Shown here: piece after piece, positions 18,825 to 27,444 of the stretch
How positions within the stretch are numbered: the stretch's first letter is position 1
Layout of the letters: every line of letters starts with the position of its first letter
Assembly (NCBI GenBank): GCA_028278025.1
Contig: JANQFE010000049.1
Location: 1 to 64,000, forward strand
DNA from: Thermodesulfobacteriota bacterium
GTDB lineage: Bacteria > Desulfobacterota > WTBG01 > CAIYCZ01 > CAIRTM01
DNA length: 64,000 bases
Reading direction: 5' to 3'
The notes under the pieces: generated by a model
What the model was told of the DNA's origin: nothing
Databases searched by the model: none
The model's input: only the letters and a program-made list of their open reading frames with translations
Translations under genes and position numbers: made by a program

Positions 18825-19100
18825 CGTACCCACCCTCCTGTGCACAAGGTATACTATGAATGTATTGTAAGATTAACAAACTGCTGTCGCGCCATGACTA
18901 TAAGATAAAAGCCCTGAGGTGTCAATAAGGCAACATTTTTCTTGTATCAACGGCAGGAATAAGGTAAATGAAGAATTTTACAGCTGTTACGGTTATGATA
19001 CATAATAAACTTAATAACAGTACTAACAGGCTATTATATCTTCAGCTCACACAGGATATATAGAAACACTGATTTTTTTCAGCTGGGGGAGATCGACAAT

Positions 19101-19397
19101 ATGATTAAAAAAACAGGCAAACTGGCAAAAACAATCGCATCAAAACAGCGCATAAACATTCCTTATACTGAAACGGTACTCAGTGTTGAAGTTACCAGAC
19201 TGGCGGATGGCAGCATTGCTGAAAGCACCGAATATATTCAGTCGGAAAAAGAGAAAAAAATTGAAACACTAAAAAATAAATACGGTGATATAGATGAAGG
19301 TCATATCACCTGGGTGATGGTTAAAAAAGATTCCACTGCACAACATCCACCAGCTGAACATGAACGGCAGGAGGATAAGAAACAGCTTGCCTCATGA
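19101..19397 (+). CDS. Small cytoplasmic protein, unknown
   Basis: 98 residues, charged, no signal peptide. It begins MIKKTGKLAKTIASKQRINIPY, has a short beta-rich part (TETVLSVEVTRLADGS) and a Lys/Glu helix. GGGGGAG lies 8 bp before the ATG. The gene is followed after 22 bp by the PPC-domain gene, so the two are probably co-transcribed. No family is recognised. Confidence 0.5.
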   Translation: MIKKTGKLAKTIASKQRINIPYTETVLSVEVTRLADGSIAESTEYIQSEKEKKIETLKNKYGDIDEGHITWVMVKKDSTAQHPPAEHERQEDKKQLAS

Positions 19398-19419
19398 TCA
19401 ACTTTTAGGAGATTGCACT

Positions 19420-19845
19420 ATGGACGGCACTGAATACCGGATTAAGCGAACATGGATGTTACGCATGTCACATGGAGAGGATCTGCTTGCAGAGGCTGGA
19501 AAAATTGCATTACATAAGGGAATATCAATGGCTGTATTCTCAATTATTGGTGCGGTAAGCTGTGCATCCTTTGGTTACTATGACCAAAAGGAGCGCCGGT
19601 ATGCAAAAATCAGCAGGGACGGTGACTATGAAATAATATCATGCTATGGCAATGTTTCTCTTAAAGAAGATCGCCCCATGGCTCATGCGCATATCCTGTT
19701 CGGTGATGAAGAGGGCAGCACCTTTGGCGGTCATTTAATGTCTCCGACACGTATTTTTGCTGCCGAGTTGTTTTTGCAGGAGCTTGACGGGCTACAACTC
19801 ATCAGAAAACATGACAACACAACGGGTCTTTTTTTGTGGGAGTAA
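19420..19845 (+). CDS. PPC/DUF296 domain protein
   Basis: 141 residues from the ATG at 19420, preceded by TAGGAGA; the longer in-frame start lies inside the previous gene and lacks such a site. The whole protein is one PPC (plant and prokaryote conserved) domain: GISMAVFSIIGAVSCASFGYYD, the EIISCYGNVS strand, and the metal-site region AHAHILFGDEEGSTFGGHL with its His residues. In plants this domain follows AT-hooks; stand-alone bacterial members form trimers of unknown role. Confidence 0.82.
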   Translation: MDGTEYRIKRTWMLRMSHGEDLLAEAGKIALHKGISMAVFSIIGAVSCASFGYYDQKERRYAKISRDGDYEIISCYGNVSLKEDRPMAHAHILFGDEEGSTFGGHLMSPTRIFAAELFLQELDGLQLIRKHDNTTGLFLWE

Positions 19846-19915
19846 GGCCGATGAAGCCTTTTGAGTTACATCTATCTGTTCAGAATTCTATATTGTATGC
19901 AGTGAGGAGGATACC

Positions 19916-20494
19916 ATGAAAACAAAAAAAAGGGCTAAACTGCAATCCATATTTTTTCTCTCCGCAGTTTTTGTCCTGACTACCTATTTTCCTGGAACAA
20001 CTCATGCAGAAACCCGCTATGTTACGGACATGCTTTATATTACCTTGCGCAGCGGCAAAGATACGGGCAGTAAAGTTGTCACATTGCGAAGCGACACCCC
20101 TGTTACTGTGCTTGAAGAAAGCGGACGCCATGTTAAAGTACGTACAAAAAACGGGAAAACCGGCTGGGCCGGTGCGCAGTACCTGAGCACGAAGACCCCC
20201 AAATCTGTTATCATTACAAATCTTGAAAAAGAACTGGAACAGCTTAAAGCCAGCGTGGGGGGGTATAAAGACCAGTCAGCTCAAATCTCAGAGCTGACTA
20301 AAGAAAACACTCAGCTCACACGGGACAATGAACGTCTCAGCACGATGGTAGAGGATTTAAGAAAAAAAAATAGCCGCCCGCGGCCTCCGGCAATGTTCTG
20401 GTGGTTTTTTGCAGGCGGCATTGTTTTTCTGGGAGGATTACTGACAGGGCAAGTCTCAAAAAAGAAAAAATTTTACATTGAGGCGCTAAAATAA
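19916..20494 (+). CDS. SH3-domain membrane protein (TIGR04211/YgiM-like)
   Basis: 192 residues: signal peptide (about 1-31), a bacterial SH3 domain (about 34-92, RYVTDMLYITLRSGKDTGSK, then GWAGAQYLS), a coiled coil (about 100-150) and a C-terminal transmembrane helix (about 157-180, FWWFFAGGIVFLGGLLTG) with a Lys-rich end. The architecture is that of the TIGR04211/YgiM envelope proteins. It is anchored in the inner membrane with the SH3 domain in the periplasm, probably touching cell wall. AGGAGG lies just before the ATG. Confidence 0.82.
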   Translation: MKTKKRAKLQSIFFLSAVFVLTTYFPGTTHAETRYVTDMLYITLRSGKDTGSKVVTLRSDTPVTVLEESGRHVKVRTKNGKTGWAGAQYLSTKTPKSVIITNLEKELEQLKASVGGYKDQSAQISELTKENTQLTRDNERLSTMVEDLRKKNSRPRPPAMFWWFFAGGIVFLGGLLTGQVSKKKKFYIEALK

Positions 20495-20578
20495 AATGCA
20501 GTTCGGTATGCCGATACTGCTTAGTGATGAGAACTGAGAATGTTATGCTGTTTTTTATGGGCCCGGTGAATGATGATA

Positions 20579-21025
20579 TTATTCAGGTTTACATGATTCC
20601 AGAAGTAACTCAGATGTACAACTGGATTGCCTTTGGAGGGAGTCCCGGTTGGGATAACCCTTATCACTCAGCAGCCACATCAGACCCTCATCTTTTTTAC
20701 AAAAACACCATAGATTCATGCCGCGGTTATGAGCTAAGGTTTCGACAAAACAGGCCATCTCCATATCAGCTGTGTTAACCAAAAGAGCTATACGAACATC
20801 CCACGGAAGTTGTGTTGCGTGCCCGCATATAAAATTGTACTGCTGGGCAATTGATGGTTTTATCTTGATTTGGCTAATGTCAATTAAAATTTTAGTCCAG
20901 TTGTTGGCAGCAAGAGCATCACGAACATCTTGGTGAGAATTGAGCACCTCGCTTTCTTCAAGGCTGCCCTCATGTAGCAGAGAAACATACTCTCCGTACT
21001 TTACTAGTTTAACCGTATACGACAT
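20579..21025 (-). CDS. Small STAS-like regulatory protein, unknown
   Basis: 148 residues from the ATG at 21025 (a TTG at 21112 would add 29 residues). The start MSYTVKLVKYGEYVSLLHEG and the strand-helix segment RDALAANNWTKILIDISQIKIKPSIAQQYNFI look like a STAS-type or SpoIIAA-like fold, as in proteins of unknown function near PAS regulators. No catalytic motif is seen. A second small gene (21140-21358) lies upstream on the same strand. Confidence 0.5.
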   Translation of the reverse strand: MSYTVKLVKYGEYVSLLHEGSLEESEVLNSHQDVRDALAANNWTKILIDISQIKIKPSIAQQYNFICGHATQLPWDVRIALLVNTADMEMACFVETLAHNRGMNLWCFCKKDEGLMWLLSDKGYPNRDSLQRQSSCTSELLLESCKPE

Positions 21026-21139
21026 TTTGTTCCGAAGCTTGTTATAGACTGTCTGAGTATCTATAAAAAACAACACTATGATTACAGATATAATGCTACC
21101 CTCTTTTTCCAATTGATCTGCAAAGAAGCCTTACAGTGC

Positions 21140-21358
21140 TCAGGCCATAACAGAATCATCCGAATTTGAAATTTCAAAAATAATAGGGTCCTTTCCAAAA
21201 CCTTCAATTTCAAGATGGGCTGTCTGTCCGGGAATCAATTTTTCCCTGGTTTCCTGGAGGAACTTTCTAAGCGGATCATCGTTCCCATTCAGGGCAATAT
21301 CCGCCTTTGCCTTAACAACATAATCGTTGTCCACCAATGAAAACGTAATGTTTTCCAT
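21140..21358 (-). CDS. Small acidic protein, unknown
   Basis: 72 residues with a perfect AAGGAGGC ribosome site 5 bp before the ATG at 21358. The sequence starts MENITFSLVDNDYVVKAKADIAL and is predicted mostly beta. It has no signal peptide and no recognised family. It is probably transcribed with the STAS-like gene downstream (115 bp). Confidence 0.55.
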   Translation of the reverse strand: MENITFSLVDNDYVVKAKADIALNGNDDPLRKFLQETREKLIPGQTAHLEIEGFGKDPIIFEISNSDDSVMA

Positions 21359-21394
21359 ATGTTGCCTCCTTAGTTGTTTCTGGTTTTTTTAATC

Positions 21395-21491
21395 CTAGAG
21401 CATTTCACATTAAACTATAGCCGGGCATCCTGCCGTGGTGATATAGATCTATTATCATCAGGTGGTTACCGTAATGTGTGAATTGCTCTAG
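21395..21491. mobile_element. Family-C MITE with CTAG duplication
   Basis: A 97-bp non-coding element. CTAGAGCATTTCACA at the left and, in reverse at the right, CTAGAGCAATTCACA (13 of 15 matching). Both ends carry CTAG. The outer bases AGCATTT are shared with family A, so the same transposase may move both. Its right CTAG was then the landing site of element B1. Confidence 0.7.
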
Positions 21492-21674
21492 TACTGACCA
21501 ACAATTAAAACTGTGGAGTCAGAGGTTGGGCTCGCATCTGTTTGTGCAGCAAGGGCAGTGCGAGCCTCAGCCTGAACTATAATAATAGTCGCTCCAGCGA
21601 GCATGTTGCCCGCAGCAAACAAGCAGGTGCGAGAGCCCAGCTTACGCCCAATTTTAATTGTCCTCATGTACTAG
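21488..21674. mobile_element. Complete family-B MITE (B1)
   Basis: A 187-bp element including its duplicated CTAG flanks (21488-21491 and 21671-21674). Terminal repeats: TACTGACCAACAATTAAAA at the left, and TACATGAGGACAATTAAAA at the right in reverse. The interior contains GCAGCAAGGGCAGTGCGAGC and CCAGCGAGCATGTTGCCCGC, also present in B3 and B4. The interior GGTTGGGCTCGCA and TGCGAGAGCCCAGC pair to make a long hairpin. The remaining 140 bp to the next gene are AT-rich and hold nothing I can name. Confidence 0.8.
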
Positions 21675-21813
21675 TGAAAAAAATCCCAGCCTCTAATTAC
21701 TTAGAATATATATAATTCACAACAGGTCAATACTGTATTTATGGTGTAATAATGGGGTAATAAAATATCTATTTTGGGATATTTTATGGGGTATTAATAG
21801 GGTATTTAAAACC

Positions 21814-22758
21814 CTATTCAGGCAGAGACATGAGGTATGTCATCAGGTTGGTTTTTTCATTCTGTATCCCCAGCTTCTTTCTGATACTTTTGCGGTAAGA
21901 ATCAATAGTTCTTTTAGAAAGATTCATAAACTGAGCGATTTCCTTTGTTGATTTACCGTCTTTGACAAGATTTGCCACCCTTATTTCCGTGGGGGTGAGC
22001 TTTTTGTATTGAGAAGAAAGCCTGCGGCAAAAGGGTGAAATAATATTTTGCAGGTTTGATTCAAGAACCTGTAAACAGACAACCTGGTTTTGGTCGAGAA
22101 TACTGCTTCTTAACTTTTCTATGTAGGGGACAACCAGGTCATTAACATTCATCAGGACTTTTTCCTCGATCTCTTTTTTATCCTCATCGCTCCTGCGCAG
22201 CAGCACGCGCAGAGCGGTGTTTGCTTCTTCAAGGCTGGCAGTGCGCTCTTTCACCTTCTTTTCCAGTTCATCATGGGCCTTTTGCAGTGCTGCCTCTGCC
22301 CTTTTGCGCTCGGTGATGTCGCGGCATGTGTGCAGGACGGTGCCGCCCTTTATGGAAACACTTTTTACATTTATCAATAATGAATGCAACCGCCCGGATT
22401 TATCAGTGATATCCCGCTCAATATTTTTTATCTCCCCCACAACCTTTAAATGGTTAAGATTAAAAAGGTCCTCTCCCAGCAATGTCGAAATATTACCAAA
22501 ACTTTCAACCTCATCAAATGAGTAACCAAAAATAACATCAACATTTGGACAGATAAAAGTAAGCATACCCCGGTCATCGGTTAAAAACACAGCGTCTGAT
22601 ATCGAACTAAGCGTAACCCTGTGCAGTTCTTCGGATTCACACAGCTCTTTGTAGGTTTCTTTTTGTTTGGCAGCCAATGCTTCCAGCGTGACAACCCGTT
22701 GCTGCAAATCCGCAAGCTCGGTTATCAGTTGCTCTTTAGTCTTATGTTCATCCTGCAT
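21814..22758 (-). CDS. PAS-domain LuxR-type transcriptional regulator
   Basis: 314 residues: an N-terminal coiled coil (about 5-45), a PAS domain (about 50-170, DAVFLTDDRGMLTFICPNVDVIFGY, ending with the CRDITERKRAE connector), a second coiled coil (about 165-215) and a LuxR/GerE helix-turn-helix (about 250-312, LTPTEIRVANLVKDGKSTKEIA, then LSKRTIDSYRKSIRKKLG). It is cytoplasmic, a one-component sensor-regulator whose PAS ligand is unknown. It is divergent from the metallophosphoesterase gene (203 bp apart), a possible target. Confidence 0.82.
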   Translation of the reverse strand: MQDEHKTKEQLITELADLQQRVVTLEALAAKQKETYKELCESEELHRVTLSSISDAVFLTDDRGMLTFICPNVDVIFGYSFDEVESFGNISTLLGEDLFNLNHLKVVGEIKNIERDITDKSGRLHSLLINVKSVSIKGGTVLHTCRDITERKRAEAALQKAHDELEKKVKERTASLEEANTALRVLLRRSDEDKKEIEEKVLMNVNDLVVPYIEKLRSSILDQNQVVCLQVLESNLQNIISPFCRRLSSQYKKLTPTEIRVANLVKDGKSTKEIAQFMNLSKRTIDSYRKSIRKKLGIQNEKTNLMTYLMSLPE

Positions 22759-22961
22759 AAAGCTATATCCCTGAAAAAAAACTGAATGTATGTTATATGA
22801 TTATCAATAATACCACGGGTTTTTTTCGTCAAGTTTAAATTCTTGAGAAATGTAAGTATAATTATTATGTATCTCGCTTTGCTCTAAAGATAAATTTTTG
22901 ATATAGGAATGTAATTCGGCCTATGTAATCGAGAACCTGTAATCCATAAAAAAAACCTATT

Positions 22962-24527
22962 ATGATAAACGTTAAAAATAGATCTGCAATAATTGTAACT
23001 ATCACATGCAGCCTTATCCTATGGATACTTGCAACTGCATCTGGTCTCAAGGCTGCTACGCAGAGTGGTGCTGTTGCATCCACCGGCAGTTTTATTACAT
23101 CACCCACATTTGGTATGCCGGCCCTGTGGCTTCGAAGCAGCCCGGAGGGTTCCACTATTACAATAGATCCATCACAAGCAGATATAGACCTGTCTTCACT
23201 GGATGAAAGCCGTTGGCACATTCTGTTGAGAAAAGCCAACGGTCCGGTCCGATTTGAAACTGACCTGACTTTACAAAAAGTTGAAGAAATCTCCGGCGGA
23301 TACCTGCTGCATGTTACAATCCCTGATGATATTCCGGTTGACCTGTTTGATCTTGAGATCTCTGTAGAGTCGGGCACAACAGCATACACTGCCTGCCAAC
23401 CCAATGCGGTAAAAACCATTGATACTCTAAAAGATACTTACTCCATTATCCATGTAACCGATATACACGTAGATGATCCCCGGGGTTGTGCCGGCAACTG
23501 CTCCGAGACTGCATACTATAAGTTCATCAAAAAAATGATCCACGCGGTAAACCTGATAAATCCTGAATTTGTCATAATTACCGGTGATCATGTGTTCGGC
23601 ATAAACTATGAGAGAGAGTATTCACATTTGTATGAAGTACTGCAGGAATTTGATGTGCCGATCCTTATGGCAATCGGTAACCATGACGCCATCAATCATG
23701 CCTATCATAGAGGAAAACGCGGAGTGGACGGCTTGAGGGTTTTTGAAAAACTGTTTGCCCCCCTGACGTTTACCTTTACCTATGGCGGTCTGGAGTATAT
23801 TTCACTCAACAGCATGGACTGGAGTGCTACTGAAAGGCTGGGCCTGAGCATTGCCACAATACATTTTGGAGGGCAAATGCAGGATGAACAGCTTGACTGG
23901 TTCAAGGAAAAAGTATCCCAAACAGATGCAGCTCTGATTCTTGCAGGATATCATCACCCTCCTCACAACTCCTTTCAGGGCACAGGTGCTGACAGGGTCA
24001 TGCAGATTGCCAGGGACTATGATGTAAATGCTGTCCTAACCGGGCATACCCACCAGGATGAAGTCAGACGCGATGATAACATTTTATATATAACAACATC
24101 AAGCGTACTTTTTAATGCCTTTGGCGATTCCTATCCTGCTTTCAGAATCCTGGATATAGCAGATGATGAGCTTGTTTCCTGGAATTACCAGGAGCCGCAC
24201 TGGCCTGTGCCCGTCTACAAGGACGCCTCACCCGGCGTGCCGGTAAAAACCCTTACTGAACCGTCCCTTACCTGCGTCTTTACCCCGTCAAATGACGGCA
24301 GCAGTTCGACCGTTACCGCCTCGGTTACTAATCATTTAGTCCGTGACTTTAAGCATGTAAGTATCGAATTTACTATGCCCGTTCCGGCAAACGGCAAAAC
24401 ATATTCTGTTACCGGCGGCAGTGTAAATGATGTATACGACACCGATGAACATCAAATCTGGTATGTAACGGCTGGTGTCGAAGCTGAAGCATCTGCCCAG
24501 GTTACGATAACTGAAGTTGACCAATAA
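22962..24527 (+). CDS. Secreted calcineurin-like metallophosphoesterase
   Basis: 521 residues. A signal peptide (about 1-33) is followed by a beta-rich N-terminal part and the phosphoesterase domain (about 155-390) with all metal-binding motifs: VTDIHVDD, ITGDHVFG, IGNHDA, GYHHPP and TGHTHQDE. A beta-sandwich tail (about 420-521) follows. This is probably a periplasmic or surface phosphodiesterase or purple-acid-like phosphatase; the substrate is unknown. No ribosome site stands out before 22962, so the start is the least sure part. RseC follows 11 bp downstream. Confidence 0.82.
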   Translation: MINVKNRSAIIVTITCSLILWILATASGLKAATQSGAVASTGSFITSPTFGMPALWLRSSPEGSTITIDPSQADIDLSSLDESRWHILLRKANGPVRFETDLTLQKVEEISGGYLLHVTIPDDIPVDLFDLEISVESGTTAYTACQPNAVKTIDTLKDTYSIIHVTDIHVDDPRGCAGNCSETAYYKFIKKMIHAVNLINPEFVIITGDHVFGINYEREYSHLYEVLQEFDVPILMAIGNHDAINHAYHRGKRGVDGLRVFEKLFAPLTFTFTYGGLEYISLNSMDWSATERLGLSIATIHFGGQMQDEQLDWFKEKVSQTDAALILAGYHHPPHNSFQGTGADRVMQIARDYDVNAVLTGHTHQDEVRRDDNILYITTSSVLFNAFGDSYPAFRILDIADDELVSWNYQEPHWPVPVYKDASPGVPVKTLTEPSLTCVFTPSNDGSSSTVTASVTNHLVRDFKHVSIEFTMPVPANGKTYSVTGGSVNDVYDTDEHQIWYVTAGVEAEASAQVTITEVDQ

Positions 24528-24538
24528 GGCCAGCCGGT

Positions 24539-24973
24539 ATGATTAAAAGCGGTATTATAATCAGCTTTCAGGAGCAGACTGCTGTTGTACGCGTACCCAT
24601 CACCGCACAAAATTGTGCATCATGTAGTTCTTTGGGAGCCTGCCGGTCAGACAAAAAAGACCAGTGCCTGGAAATACCCCTTTCTGCAGACCAGGTGCTT
24701 CACATCGGTGATCTTGTTGAGGTTGATGTGGCCCTGCCTGACCAGGCCGTGGTTTCCCTGATTGTTTTCGGCATTCCCCTGCTGGGGGCGCTTGCAGGCG
24801 GTTTCCTCGGCTATTTTCAGGAACCTGAAAATGATCTCATTGTATTTGGGGGAGGGATGCTGGGACTGCTTGTAGGCTTTATACCTGCAGCGATTGTTGA
24901 CCGTAAAGTTAAAAAACTCCATCCACGTGCCCGGTTAAAACGAATTGTACGGAAAAGTTCTGAGATGGATTGA
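24539..24973 (+). CDS. RseC/MucC-like membrane protein
   Basis: 144 residues. The N-terminal cytoplasmic part has the Cys motif QNCASCSSLGACRSDKKDQC, then two transmembrane helices (about 74-93 and 100-120). This is the RseC/MucC pattern. In E. coli and Pseudomonas RseC modulates sigma-E and also SoxR reduction together with Rnf; neither sigma-E nor Rnf genes are nearby here. It starts 11 bp after the phosphoesterase stop, so it is co-transcribed. Confidence 0.82.
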   Translation: MIKSGIIISFQEQTAVVRVPITAQNCASCSSLGACRSDKKDQCLEIPLSADQVLHIGDLVEVDVALPDQAVVSLIVFGIPLLGALAGGFLGYFQEPENDLIVFGGGMLGLLVGFIPAAIVDRKVKKLHPRARLKRIVRKSSEMD

Positions 24974-25069
24974 TAATTGTTAGTGTAGATTATAAACTCA
25001 TTTTGTGATAGTTATTATCCTTCGAATTCTTTGAACAACGAATTACGGTATAGTAATAAGGAGTTTTTT

Positions 25070-25816
25070 ATGACATGGTTTGGTAAGGTTACATTCGGTT
25101 CGTTGGGTCTTTTTCTGGGCGGGCCGCTCGGTGCTGTTATCGGGGCAACCCTGGGGCACCATCTGGTTGATAAAAAACAGCAGCATATGGACCGGCAGAC
25201 ACCCCTGGGACGCCAGGAAACCGCTCAGGCAGCCTATTTTGTCTGCATGTTTTCTATTCTGGGAAAGCTCGCAAAAATAGATGGTACTGTTTCCAGAGAA
25301 GAGATCGCAGTTGTTGAAGACTTTATCAGTAAGCTTAACATCCCGGTACAGGAGCAGCAATTTGCAAAACAGATTTTCAGCGAGGCAAAATATTCCCAAT
25401 ACTCCATAGAAGACTTTGCCGTTCAATTCTACCAGATTCATAAACAGCAGCCTACAGTGCTTATCTCATTCATAGAAGTACTTTTTCAGGTAGCAGCCGC
25501 CGACAAACACCTGCATCCTGCTGAGGAATCTGCCCTAAAAAGCATTAAGAACATTTTCCGGATCAGCGATCAGCAATTTAAAAACATAAAAGCCCGCTAT
25601 TTTGACAGTGCTGATAAATATTATCAATGTCTGAACTGCACTCCCGAGAGTTCAAATGAAGAAATTAAAAAGAACTACAGAAAACTGGTGAAAGACTTTC
25701 ACCCTGATACGATTATCTCCAAGGGGTTGCCCGCAGAATTTACAGAATTTGCAACCAAACGCTTCCAGGAAATCCAGAGTGCCTACGAACATATCAAGAA
25801 AGAACGCGGTCTCTAG
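25070..25816 (+). CDS. DjlA-like co-chaperone with TerB and J domains
   Basis: 248 residues from the ATG at 25070, preceded by AAGGAG (a TTG start 39 bp earlier lacks a ribosome site). A Gly-rich membrane-associated N terminus (FGSLGLFLGGPLGAVIGA) is followed by a TerB-like helical domain (about 60-175) and a C-terminal J domain (about 180-248) with the essential HPD in KDFHPDTI. This is the DjlA architecture: a membrane-bound partner of DnaK. The TAG stop lies exactly in the CTAG end of a family-A element; the J domain is complete. Confidence 0.85.
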   Translation: MTWFGKVTFGSLGLFLGGPLGAVIGATLGHHLVDKKQQHMDRQTPLGRQETAQAAYFVCMFSILGKLAKIDGTVSREEIAVVEDFISKLNIPVQEQQFAKQIFSEAKYSQYSIEDFAVQFYQIHKQQPTVLISFIEVLFQVAAADKHLHPAEESALKSIKNIFRISDQQFKNIKARYFDSADKYYQCLNCTPESSNEEIKKNYRKLVKDFHPDTIISKGLPAEFTEFATKRFQEIQSAYEHIKKERGL

Positions 25817-25905
25817 AGCATTTCCCTTTTTTCTATAGTCTTTTGGTATTACAAAGGCTGCTGTGGTCAGAGCAATTGCGGCGGTGCGAGCGATGGAGCA
25901 TACTC
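25813..25905. mobile_element. Partial family-A MITE (A3, left half)
   Basis: CTAGAGCATTTCCCTTTTTT, then CTATAG, then GGCGGTGCGAGCGATGGA, match the left half of the complete copy at 18328. The right half is missing. The first four bases hold the stop codon of the DjlA-like gene. Confidence 0.72.
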
Positions 25906-26030
25906 CATAATTAATAAGCGGCTAATTTGTATTGACAAAAAAAAATAAATATGAGACAATCTAGTAAAATTATAGATTGAAAAACGCCCAAAAACACTCT
26001 GCATGTCTCTGTAACTACCGGTAAAAGCAT

Positions 26031-26249
26031 ATGAATGCTAACGCATCGCCCACCAGCAAAACAGCTATTACAGATTACTGCCCTTTCGATGCCTGTCCCC
26101 GCAAACAAAAGAAACTTTTTACCTGCATGAAGCGCTTCTTTAAAGTGATTGAAAAATACTGTCCGCTGTTCAATTATACTGAAGAAGAGAGAAATGCGGT
26201 TTTTCGAAGAATGGAAGAAACCGGTCAGTATGATGTGCTTACAAAGTAG
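26031..26249 (+). CDS. Small Cys-containing protein, unknown
   Basis: 72 residues, no signal peptide. Four Cys lie in the order DYCPFDACPRKQKKLFTC and EKYCPLF, spaced so that a metal could be bound. The rest is a charged helix (EEERNAVFRRMEETGQYDVL). No family is recognised and no ribosome site is strong. It is convergent with the next gene. Confidence 0.42.
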   Translation: MNANASPTSKTAITDYCPFDACPRKQKKLFTCMKRFFKVIEKYCPLFNYTEEERNAVFRRMEETGQYDVLTK

Positions 26250-26281
26250 TCGGAGCAATACCCTCCTGTGAGCTATTAGGC

Positions 26282-26650
26282 CTACCCGCCTTTTTTTAAT
26301 TCTTTGAATTCAGCGTTTATTTCCAGCAGGTTCGCAACACTATTCTTTACAAACGGTATTACTTTTTCCTCTTTTTGTGTGTCTGATAGTTCGCTCCATC
26401 GCAGGCCCTTCGCTTCCAGTTTATTTGAAACAATCTCACTGCTGTTAACGAATGTCTCCAGGAATACTTTTCTCCATTCCGGTTCCTGCTGTTCAAGTTG
26501 CTCCCATGCTCCGGGGGCGTGCTCCATAAAGACCCGAAGCATATATTTGGAAATAGTATCAATCTCCAGGTCCTTGCTGATATTTTGTTGTGCAATCTTT
26601 TTTTTCAGCCTGGCTCTCTCTTTTTTGCGCTTGTCCGCCTTTTTCGCCAC
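26282..26650 (-). CDS. Small basic-acidic helical protein, unknown
   Basis: 122 residues if started at the GTG at 26650, which has AGGA 8 bp upstream; an ATG at 26665 has none. The N terminus is very Lys/Arg-rich (KKADKRKKERARLKKKIAQQN), followed by a predicted all-helical domain (MLRVFMEHAPGAWEQLEQQEPEW). The basic start could bind nucleic acid. No family is recognised. Confidence 0.5.
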   Translation of the reverse strand: MAKKADKRKKERARLKKKIAQQNISKDLEIDTISKYMLRVFMEHAPGAWEQLEQQEPEWRKVFLETFVNSSEIVSNKLEAKGLRWSELSDTQKEEKVIPFVKNSVANLLEINAEFKELKKGG

Positions 26651-26851
26651 TATGCAAATCCTCATTTTAGGTAACCAATAAAATCACTTGTGCATAATAT
26701 ATCAATTGTCCTTGAAACAATAAACAGAAATATTTTTTACAAGAATACAACCGGTCGCCCAGGTTCAGGTGTTGTTAATAAAAGAAGGTACTGTTAAAGA
26801 AAAATTGGAGAGTATGGGGCTGTTATTGAGCTTTTTAACTATCTGCTTTTT

Positions 26852-27295
26852 TCACAGTGCAGCACACGACCCCAGGTCAATCCAGAAAAACAGTGCATAC
26901 TCCGGGCTCTGCATTATGCGAATGTCGGCTTGAACGTGAATATGATTTCCCGACTGTCCGATTTCACCAACTTCATATACAAACCCGCATCTGCCCGAGT
27001 GACAGTTCCTGTTAATGCATTCAATATAGTAATTTTTTATCTCCACTGACCCAATCAGTTCATACCAGAGCATCTGATAAGAAATTTCTCCCCGGTCTCC
27101 AAGTGACATAATCACATCGGCCGCTGTAATCGTATCATCAACCAGCATATCGTCGCGCAGATTGTGCGGGGTGACTTCAACATTATCAAACGTTAAGCGA
27201 CTCCCCTCATATCTGATCTCAACTTCAGGGATAATAATCTTGCCGGCATTGTCCGCACAGGAAAAGAATAAAAACCATACCGACACTATACGCAA
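26852..27295 (-). CDS. Putative small lipoprotein, unknown
   Basis: 147 residues from a TTG start, beginning with a short hydrophobic stretch and FLFFSC, which can serve as a lipobox. The rest is a compact beta-rich domain with segments VEIRYEGSRLTFDNVEVTPHN and MLVDDTITAADVIMSLGDRGEISY. Two Cys in CINRNCHSGRC could form disulfides in the periplasm. The start is uncertain. Its 5' end faces the dus gene. Confidence 0.45.
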   Translation of the reverse strand: MRIVSVWFLFFSCADNAGKIIIPEVEIRYEGSRLTFDNVEVTPHNLRDDMLVDDTITAADVIMSLGDRGEISYQMLWYELIGSVEIKNYYIECINRNCHSGRCGFVYEVGEIGQSGNHIHVQADIRIMQSPEYALFFWIDLGSCAAL

Positions 27296-27444
27296 AAATT
27301 TTTACCTGCAATGGTATATACCTCTGTGTGCATCGATATATATTTATTATTTACTTTTATCCTGCCACTACTTGATTTATAATATGCCTGTTAGACATAT
27401 GCAAGAGAGCTCTTTTATATACATTCGACATACCACCTGTTGCA

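Noticed and set aside
20524..20778. 84-codon plus-strand frame opposite the STAS-like gene
   Set aside because: It is the antisense of a better-supported gene.
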